From Tateyamaria omphalii (GTDB lineage: Bacteria > Pseudomonadota > Alphaproteobacteria > Rhodobacterales > Rhodobacteraceae), in NCBI RefSeq assembly GCF_019802125.1, contig NZ_JAHVHT010000001.1, positions 1,732,380 to 1,796,379 on the forward strand: a stretch of DNA of 64,000 nucleotides, written 5' to 3'. The notes under the pieces were generated by a model. It made no database searches and had not been told where the DNA came from. It worked only from the letters and a program-made list of their open reading frames with translations. A program made the translations under genes and the position numbers. Of this stretch, positions 38,450 through 46,100 are shown in pieces; the first letter of the stretch is position 1; each line of letters starts with the position of its first letter.

Positions 38450-38920
38450 TCAGAGATCGCGCTGCTGGCGCGGGTCGTTGGTGATCAGCGCGCCGAGCGG
38501 CTCGATCAGGTCGAAATACGTTGCGAGAGAAACGCGTGTCGGGCTGTGACCCGTGGCGTCCTCGTCGGACGGGCCGCGCACAATGCGCGGAAGCTTTGCC
38601 AAGGCGATGACATCAGTCACCGGTCGAATGCCGAGGACTGGCACCCCGAGGGCGACTGCCAGCGCCGCGAGTGGAAAACACTCAATTGGTGCGTAGGTCG
38701 ACACTGTCGTCCAACCAAGGTGGATGAAGGTGCCACCTTCGCCGCAAACCACATGCGCGTTGGGCAAAGTCGTGGCGAGGCGAATATAGCCGAGGTCGCG
38801 GCGGATGGTTTCACGTTCGAGCCTCCGCGCGAGATCAACCTGACCTGTACGCCGCAGCTCCTTGTGCCGCCACCACGAGTTAGCGGTCGCGCGCAAGACG
38901 CGCAGAATTCGTGTTTGCAT
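38450..38920 (-). CDS. Uncharacterised protein at the right edge of the plasmid-like block
   Basis: A 156-aa protein starting MQTRILRVLRATANSWWRHKELRR, with no domain I recognise. It has hydrophobic stretches around residues 82-100 (PLAALAVALGVPVLGIRP) but no clear membrane helix pair. It is the first gene of the minus-strand block. Its leader contains a GGCCC-CCAA-GGGCC hairpin at 38977-38990 followed by a short T run on the minus strand, similar to the other leaders. Confidence 0.55.
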   Translation of the reverse strand: MQTRILRVLRATANSWWRHKELRRTGQVDLARRLERETIRRDLGYIRLATTLPNAHVVCGEGGTFIHLGWTTVSTYAPIECFPLAALAVALGVPVLGIRPVTDVIALAKLPRIVRGPSDEDATGHSPTRVSLATYFDLIEPLGALITNDPRQQRDL

Positions 38921-39168
38921 GGGAACGGTCTCAGTCTGAGATGTCAGACCGGAACCCGGCCCAGACCCGTCAGAAAGGCCCCCAAGGGCCCTCTTCCGTC
39001 AGTCCCAAAACCGTAAGAAAACTCTCACTTTTCCAGGTGCACGACCTGCATTCGACAGGTCTTGTCGGCACTTGGGCCCAAACGGGCCGGTAAGTACGTC
39101 ATCTGAGCGGAACCAAGCCCAACGGATCACTTAAGCGGCCAACGTCCCTCTGGCGGACGGCTGGTGAT

Positions 39169-39186
39169 GATAACCGAGAATTATCT
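39169..39186 (+). repeat. 18-bp repeat, left copy (inverted relative to 41849-41866)
   Basis: GATAACCGAGAATTATCT occurs here on the plus strand, directly before the aminotransferase-like gene. It occurs again on the minus strand at 41849-41866, directly before the pentapeptide gene. A second shared block, ACTTAAGCGGCCAACG here versus ACCTAAGTGGCCAGAC there, lies about 20-25 bases further upstream of each. Confidence 0.9.
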
Positions 39187-39189
39187 TCC

Positions 39190-40335
39190 TTGTCTTCGCG
39201 TGAATTGATCAAAGAACTCCAGCTTTTAGACGAGATCGAACAGATTGAAGAAGACTATGAAGCGCAGTTCGGTCAGCTCCCTGTTAATGTCTCCACATGG
39301 GACCCTTCAGCAGACGTTGTGCAAGCCAGTTTGATGGCAACGATGCCTTCGGTGCAAGGAGCGGGCAAAGACTACATTTTTTCTTACATACTCAAAGACA
39401 ACGCCGGTCTTCGGGAGGCACTAGGTTACAGAAACCCGCGTTGGCGAAGTTTGGTCGCACATGCAGGCTCTGCCAGCATCGTCATGACATGCAATTGGCT
39501 TCGAGCCTCCGGAGCGCAAAAGGTCCTGATTTTGGGCCCACGTTACTTCACTGTCCCACATTGCCTACAAGCATTTGGCATCGAGTTCGACACAGTGCAT
39601 TTCGTGCGCAGTGAACTGGGTTTTAGTCTGCCGAAACTGGACGCCATCGCAGAATACGATGTGGTCTGGGTGACAAACCCGATCTATGGAACCGGCGTTT
39701 ACATAGAACCGGCAGAACTGATCGACCTGCATCAACGCTGGTCGAGCAAAGGTAAGTTTTTCATTCTCGATGAATGCCTAGCTTCTCCAAAGCTGTATGC
39801 TGGACCATCCCTAAAGCCAAACGAGAGGACAGCTGTTGTCGCAGCCCCCCATAAGAGCGTCTGTGTGAATGCGTACAAGTTCGCTGTTTCGCTCATTGAC
39901 ACTTCACAGCTGGAGCATTTTGAACACTGGAGCGATGTATGGCTGGGTTGTCTTCCGCAATCCAGCAGTCAAGCCATCGAACACGTCAGAAGTGGAGGTT
40001 TTTCCAACTATCAAGCGCTCTTTGATGCGGCCATAGAAGAGCCGGTTGCAGCATTTCTGAAATTAACAGACCAAATCCAAAACGCGGAAACCGACGCCAG
40101 CGCAAAGGGTTACTTTCGAAGCGTTTACTTTCCAGATTTACCCGCTGCACTCGGTCTTGATCCAGTGTTCCTGAGGGATGCCACGTTCTCCACGGGAGCG
40201 TCTTTCATCCCTGGAATACGAAATGATCTGGACCCAAACGCCGGTCTTTCGTTTCGGGTAAACCTTGCAGCGTTCGGGCCAGAGGCTCGCGGAGCATACC
40301 TCCGTCTTTCCCGATGGTTATCATCTAGGCACTGA
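39190..40335 (+). CDS. PLP-dependent aminotransferase-like protein
   Basis: A 381-aa protein with a fold-type I aminotransferase layout: VWVTNPIYGTGVYI in the place of the NP-x-x-PTG motif (about residues 160-173), KFFILDECLAS as the cofactor-binding Asp motif (about 194-204) and APHKSVCVNAYKF (about 219-231) with the likely Schiff-base Lys. The C-terminal small domain is recognisable (DPNAGLSFRVNLA). The N-terminal 40 residues are unusual (SSRELIKELQLLDEIEQIEEDYE, coiled-coil-like). The start would be TTG; no ATG is in frame upstream. It is encoded in a low-GC accessory region facing a pentapeptide protein, so a biosynthetic role in core metabolism is unlikely. Confidence 0.65.
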   Translation: MSSRELIKELQLLDEIEQIEEDYEAQFGQLPVNVSTWDPSADVVQASLMATMPSVQGAGKDYIFSYILKDNAGLREALGYRNPRWRSLVAHAGSASIVMTCNWLRASGAQKVLILGPRYFTVPHCLQAFGIEFDTVHFVRSELGFSLPKLDAIAEYDVVWVTNPIYGTGVYIEPAELIDLHQRWSSKGKFFILDECLASPKLYAGPSLKPNERTAVVAAPHKSVCVNAYKFAVSLIDTSQLEHFEHWSDVWLGCLPQSSSQAIEHVRSGGFSNYQALFDAAIEEPVAAFLKLTDQIQNAETDASAKGYFRSVYFPDLPAALGLDPVFLRDATFSTGASFIPGIRNDLDPNAGLSFRVNLAAFGPEARGAYLRLSRWLSSRH

Positions 40336-41848
40336 ACTCTTTGACATCGATCACAAGTCCCTCGACTTCTTTGCGGCTCAATGCGGTGAGAGCTTCTTTT
40401 GCTTGAGCCTCTCCGGAAATTTGGGACATGAGGAGCTTCGCCAATATGTCTTGGTAGGGCTTTGGAAGTTCATGGGAGGGATCAGAAGCAGCCTGCAGAA
40501 ACTTGTTTGGTAGACGTTTTGCCACAAGCTTCTTGGTGCGGGCACGTACCATGGTCAACTGGGCCAAGCAACCGTTCACCAAATAGAGACCTACATATAG
40601 CGCAAAGAGGCTTCCCAAGCTCATCTGTACTACTTCAATCCATGAGCCTGCCCTTGCCTCAAGTTGCTCAGGTCTGCCAGAGCGATCAGATAGAACCGCC
40701 TGAACGTCTGCCAGATACTCCACGGTTCTTACAGATGGTTTGTCTCTGAATGTCAGCGTGGCGACGATGGTAACTTCGGGCGACTGGTCAACTAGGGAGG
40801 AAGTAGCGTTCGAAAGTTGGTCATGCATACCGGAGGCCAGATACAAGGCCTGTTGCAAGCCGTAGTCGACCGCAGGCGCTTCAACGGTCAATCCCACTAG
40901 TTCCGATTGTAGCTCAGCAAATGCATCATGCGCGTAAATCGCAGCTGCAAAGGGCAATTGATCTTTCTGTTTCAGGTGGCTCATCACTCTGAACAAGAAC
41001 TCGACATCATCCCTCTTAACTCCAGCTTGGCGACGCACTTGATCTGACAGTTCATCGATGAGCCCGATAAGTGCTTGAAGGCGTACCGCTGGCTTGAAGT
41101 TTAGAGCCAGCATATGAGCATGAAACAGCCATTTTCGGTCTCGGTATTGCTTGAAGAATTCATCAAGCCCAGGGCACACACCGGCCCCATAAGTCTGACC
41201 AAGAAATCCGAATTTCAGCTCATTGAGGTTCTTCTCGCTAAGTCCGAAAGTTATTCCGATCGCATCCGCATTGATCGTGACATCTTCGAAGGAACAGTCT
41301 TCGAAGATCGAATAACTTGATGTGCAATCCGAAAAAGAGAACCCGATCAGACTGGATGCGCCAAAGGTCGACTGAAGCCATGTGGAACGCCGGTTCTTTG
41401 AGCCCTTGATGGTACATCCTTGAAAAGTTGATCGCTGAACTGCAGCGTCTTCGAAGTCACAATCTTCGAGTAGACAGTCACTGAATAGGTTGTCGGAGCA
41501 GACTGCGGAGCGAACGGGACAAGTTTGAAGCTTGGTCTTTGCGAATTTGGTAGACCGGATGTCAGCGGTTTCAAAAGAAACATTCTTCAAATGACAGTTT
41601 TCGAACCGGGCTCCCTCGAAGTCACTTCTTGAAAAGTCAGCATCTGAAATCCTGCAATTTCGGAACAAGACGCCGTGGAAAAGGGATTGCCGGGCAACGA
41701 CATTCTGTATCTCGACTCCGTCGAAAAACTGGTAGCTCAGGTCCGCACGCGACTGAAGTATCTTCTCAGCTGTTTCCTGCGATGAAATCGGTGATCCGGT
41801 CGACTGCAGTGGATTTGATGGCGAACCCTCATTTTCGGGAGCAGGCAT
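40325..41848 (-). CDS. Pentapeptide-repeat protein with C-terminal membrane segment
   Basis: A 507-aa protein. Residues about 50-195 are pentapeptide repeats of the A(D/N)LXX type (for example FRNCRISDADFSRSDFEGARFENCHLKNVSF), which fold as a right-handed quadrilateral helix. The rest is helical, with one hydrophobic segment near residues 445-470 (MSLGSLFALYVGLYLVNGCLAQL). I chose the ATG at 41848 because it follows the 18-bp repeat exactly as in the facing gene. The stop overlaps the aminotransferase-like gene by 11 bp. Pentapeptide proteins occur in several defence cassettes, so a sensor or scaffold role is inferred only. Confidence 0.75.
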   Translation of the reverse strand: MPAPENEGSPSNPLQSTGSPISSQETAEKILQSRADLSYQFFDGVEIQNVVARQSLFHGVLFRNCRISDADFSRSDFEGARFENCHLKNVSFETADIRSTKFAKTKLQTCPVRSAVCSDNLFSDCLLEDCDFEDAAVQRSTFQGCTIKGSKNRRSTWLQSTFGASSLIGFSFSDCTSSYSIFEDCSFEDVTINADAIGITFGLSEKNLNELKFGFLGQTYGAGVCPGLDEFFKQYRDRKWLFHAHMLALNFKPAVRLQALIGLIDELSDQVRRQAGVKRDDVEFLFRVMSHLKQKDQLPFAAAIYAHDAFAELQSELVGLTVEAPAVDYGLQQALYLASGMHDQLSNATSSLVDQSPEVTIVATLTFRDKPSVRTVEYLADVQAVLSDRSGRPEQLEARAGSWIEVVQMSLGSLFALYVGLYLVNGCLAQLTMVRARTKKLVAKRLPNKFLQAASDPSHELPKPYQDILAKLLMSQISGEAQAKEALTALSRKEVEGLVIDVKEFSA

Positions 41849-41866
41849 AGATAATTCTCGGTTATC
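41849..41866 (-). repeat. 18-bp repeat, right copy
   Basis: Reverse complement of the copy at 39169-39186, identical over 18 bases. Together they bracket the convergent two-gene cassette. It could be a common operator/promoter element or a recombination site. Confidence 0.9.
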
Positions 41867-42071
41867 GTTACAGCGACCGAAAAGTCTGGCCACTTAGGTC
41901 AAGATCTTTCGACAGCCTACAGTTGCAACAGCCGTGAGTCACCATCCTTTATTGCTGATTTGACCGCTATCTGGCTGTTGCCAAAGCAATTTCCGTGGAT
42001 TCCTCTACACCCTGGAAGGGGTTGAAAGCTGCTGGCAACTAGTAGTGGCCCCAAAACAATGACGAGGGCGC

Positions 42072-43007
42072 ATGACCAAAATCAACATCAAGAAATTCGA
42101 AGAGTACTGCCGGGAACAACTGGGGCTGAGCAATCATAGTTTGAGGGCCTACCGGCAGGACCTAACCGCTTATGTAAAGTTTGAAGCAAAAGTAGGCCTC
42201 ATCGATCAACCAACTGGACAAGATGTAATAGCGTTCCAAAAGGATCTCCGGGAGGGACAAGGCGCCAGTCCGTCAACCATCCGCAGACGACTCGTCACAC
42301 TCCGGTCATACTTCAAATGGAGGGAAGACATTTGTCCAGATGAGCGGTCCCCATTTGATGGACTGCGGTTAGATTTGAAAATCCCAAAACGTCTCCCGCG
42401 CCCTGTGGATCGCCCAACCTTAAGCACTTTGTTCCAGTCGACGGAGCACATCATCGAACTTGATCCGAAGGTTTCCAAAGACCTTGGCGATGTTTCTCCA
42501 ACCAAAGTAACTGGTCTCATAGCGCGACTGCTCGTCGTGACAGGGCTTAGAATTAGCGAGCTTACCTCTTTAAGAGTTCAGGACGTAACAGGCGCCGCGA
42601 CTCGTATAAGAGTTCGAGGAAAAGGTGATCGAGAACGAACAGTCTATGTTGCCAATGACCGGCTTCAAAAGGACTTTCGCCATTACTGGCAGCGCAAGTT
42701 TGATACCTTAGGGTCGCAGGCTTGGCTTTTCGCCAACACCAATGGCGATCGTCTCACCCCACAAGCATATCGCAAGCGGCTCCGAACGTTGTCGCGGTCC
42801 CTCCGCATCGAGCCACATCTGACCCCACACCAGTTTAGGCATTCGGCTGCCACCCTCTTGATCGAAGAAGGCGTCGATATCCGTTTGGTGCAAAGGCTGC
42901 TGGGTCACGCTAGTATCGCAACCACAGAGATCTACACCAAAGTAACAGACAACTCGTTGAGTTCAGCGATTGTTGCAGCCGATACGTTGGCAACGGTTGA
43001 TGCCTAG
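42072..43007 (+). CDS. Tyrosine recombinase (XerC/D-like integrase)
   Basis: A 311-aa protein with an N-terminal SAM-like core-binding domain (about 1-95) and a catalytic domain carrying all family residues: Arg160 (TGLRISEL), Lys184 (RGKGDRER), His253 and Arg256 (HQFRHSAAT), His279 (LLGHAS) and Tyr288 (EIYTKV). It is intact and so probably active. It is more likely the mobility enzyme of the island than the chromosomal dif recombinase, because it sits among accessory genes. A decayed relative lies at the other end of the island (about 62000). Confidence 0.92.
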   Translation: MTKINIKKFEEYCREQLGLSNHSLRAYRQDLTAYVKFEAKVGLIDQPTGQDVIAFQKDLREGQGASPSTIRRRLVTLRSYFKWREDICPDERSPFDGLRLDLKIPKRLPRPVDRPTLSTLFQSTEHIIELDPKVSKDLGDVSPTKVTGLIARLLVVTGLRISELTSLRVQDVTGAATRIRVRGKGDRERTVYVANDRLQKDFRHYWQRKFDTLGSQAWLFANTNGDRLTPQAYRKRLRTLSRSLRIEPHLTPHQFRHSAATLLIEEGVDIRLVQRLLGHASIATTEIYTKVTDNSLSSAIVAADTLATVDA

Positions 43008-43128
43008 TTTCTCGATAAGCGGAAATGGATTGCGTTTGGCGCAGGTGGTACGGGACCTTAACAAAAAAGTGCGCCAGATGCATTGGATGTACACTTTTCG
43101 AACAAAGGGCCGAGCTTTGCACGCCGCC

Positions 43129-46100
43129 TTAGGTCGGCATCTCAGTGTTAGCAGCGCCAGCGATTGTCATGTAACCCAGTTCTTCGGCTTCCGAGGCGAC
43201 TTTGGTAAGCAGCCGTTTTGCGAAGTCGTCGGAGCCGCGGTTGCGGCGGCTAAGTGCGTAGCTGAAAAGGGCGCTGAGTTTGCGCAGTCTCAGGCCGTTT
43301 TCGACGCTGAGCGCAACAGCTTCGGAAGCGAATTGGCCGGCGAGCGTGTAGTCGCCCTGATTATTCATCAGCTCGCTCAACGCGATCTTGGCGTCGATTT
43401 CAATCCGCGGGAGACCCATGGTACGTGCGTAGCCCATGGCGCGGTCGAGTAAGGGGGACGCTTTTCGCGACTGACCAAGTTCGATGAGCACGCGCGCACT
43501 GCTGACGGTGCATAGATGTTCAATATCTCGCTGCTCGGATCGCGAGGCGGCTTTCATTGCGAGGTCTGACAGTTTCAGGGCTTGGTCTAGCTCGCCCCGA
43601 GCGCGGCAGAGGTCAGCGTGGGAACGGCAAGTAATCGCGACGGCGCGAAACTGGTTTTTCTTCGAGAAGGTCTTTTGCAGTTTGGTGTAGGCGCGGCCGG
43701 CGCGCTCGAAACTGCCGCCGATATGGTCGCAGACAGCGAGGTAGAGCTCGGAGAAGGGCTTGATCTCGCTTGGAGTGGAGCCGCTGATTTGCAGGCTGCC
43801 GATGCGCAGGTCGGTCAGGACACGTTGGGCTTCGGCGACGCTGCCGCGTTCCAGCAGGGCGATACCCATGTTGAGTTGGATTCGGCGTTCGGCGGCGTGG
43901 AAGGCGTGGCTGTCGGATTCGGGCACGCGACGGTGGGACATTATGAAGGACGCTTGTTGTAGCAGCGGAAGGGCGTCGAAGACATTGCCTTGAGTCAGTG
44001 CTGTAAGGCCGCGTTCGTTGTAGAGCCATGCGATTTCGTCACGGTAGAAGGGATGGCGGAGGGTGGTGTGCTGGGTACGTTGGATCGCGCTGAGGCCAAG
44101 GTCCTGAGCGGCGCTGCGGATCGACTGTTCGGCGGCGGTGATGCGCGAAATGGAGGGGGTGTCGGTTTGTTTGTTTGGCGCTTCCGAGAGCCAGCCGCTG
44201 ATTTCGTGATTGCCGGTCGTGCGGTCCTGGAAAGTGGTGCCGCAGAAGATGCGCTGAAATTCGAGTTGGGTGCGATCAAGGCTCGCGCCCGCATTGATGA
44301 GGCTTCGTAGCCAATTGCCATAGGCGTCGAAGGGGGTCGCGTTGCCATCTGCGGTGGAGGTGCGGACACTGGTCATGCGCGACAGGGAACCGATAGCAAA
44401 AGAGCCTTGCAGGACGCTGAACATTGCGCGCAGGCGTTGGGGTACGGCGTGAAGGCGACCGAAGCTGCCCCCAACTCCGTCGGGTGAGGCCCAGTTTTCG
44501 ATGTGCAGCCCTTCGGCGACGGCGCTTAGCGCCTCATCGATCTTGTTGAGCGGGCCGTCTGCGACGGGTTCGGGGGCGAAGATGCGCCGGGCCAGGGCAA
44601 AGCGAAAGCGCCTGTCTTCTGGGGTTTCGTGTACAGTGTCCAAGCGCCGTTCGGATTGCTGAGCGGGACTAGTGGAGCGGATGCCAGTGTCGCTGTCCCA
44701 GCCTTCCATAATATCCCTGATCCGGGCCTGTTCGTGCCCGATCTGGAACATGGCGGCCAACGTTTCGCGGCAAAGGTCGATCTGGTGTTCGAGGATATCG
44801 CGTACCAATGCGTAATGCTCCTGGGTCGGCGAAGGCAGTTCGCGGGGCTGATCGCAATAGATCGACATGCGGTGATGATTAATATCCGCCCCATCATGCA
44901 CGCCAAGCCGGATTGAGTGGGCGACGAACTGACGTATTTTGTTGTGTAGCGAGTAACGGGTGTGCAGGAAGGCCTCGGTGGCCATGTTGCTTTTATCGTC
45001 GTCCCACTCTGCGCGTTTGAATACGTCAGAGGCAGGGTGCACCCTCATCACCAGCGCCCGGCCGACAAGCGTGTTGAGCGCTAAGCGCAGTTCCCTAAGA
45101 ACGAAGACCCGTTCAAGCCATTCCAGTCGGGCCAGATATCCTTGCCGCAGCGCTTCGTCTTTGACCTCGTCTACGTCCAGCGACGGAAGCCCGACGCCGT
45201 TTCTGCACCGCTTCTTGAACTCTTTCTGCAGCAAACTCAGAATGAGGGGGCATCCGACAAGCACCCAAGGTTCAACCGGCAGCGCGAAGACAACCAGATG
45301 GCGCAGGATCAGCGTGTGAAGTTCGGGGATATAGGTCGCGGACCCCGCAGCTGTATCTGTGACGTGGTAGCGTTGCGCGTCTACCCGTTCATAGCTATCC
45401 AGAACGTATTTCAACACGCCATGTTGCCCATCGCGCGCCGCGGTAGCATCGAGATCGCGCAGGAAGCTGTGAAAGCCGAAAGGAACGGGCGAGCGGCCGG
45501 ACGCCTCGGCTTCGCGGGCCTGGAACACCCAAAGCCGCAGAACCCAAAGCGAGAGCGAAAGGTTTTCATAGAGCAGCCGGTGGATTTGGCTGGTTTCGTG
45601 CAGATCACCGATGTCGCGATGCGACAGATCGCTTTGGGTGGATTCTGCCCAAAGCAGAAACATAGCCGCGGCCTCCTCCGGGCCAGGCAGTTTTTGTACG
45701 CGGTCTTCCGTGCGCGGGTCTTTTTGGTATTTCTGTTCTTTGTCCTTGGCGTAGGCGAAGTGCTTTTCTTCCACCTTTAGGCCCAGCATGACAATGCGGC
45801 GTTCCCAACTGAGCGTTTGCAACTCGCCCCAGCGTTTGTACAGGCGTTTCGTCGCGCTTCGGTTCGAGTAGAGTTGCACGTTGCCGTTGAGCGGCGTTTT
45901 GTCCGCGTCGGATGCCGACTCGAATGAGGCGACAGGATCAACTTGCGGATCGAATTCCTTCGAAAGATAGGCAATAGGGGCTTCGGGCTTGCCCGCGATC
46001 AGCACGACATCGATTGGCAACCCCGAAAGGCCGTCTGCGATGAACGGATTGGTTTCGGTCCGCTCTTCGGTCCCCGTCAGGAGGCGGAAGAAGGCGCGAT

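Noticed and set aside
43039..43078. TGGCGCA...TGCGCCA dyad downstream of the tyrosine recombinase, considered as an attachment site
   Set aside because: Only seven-base arms, and no second copy was seen at the other end of the island.
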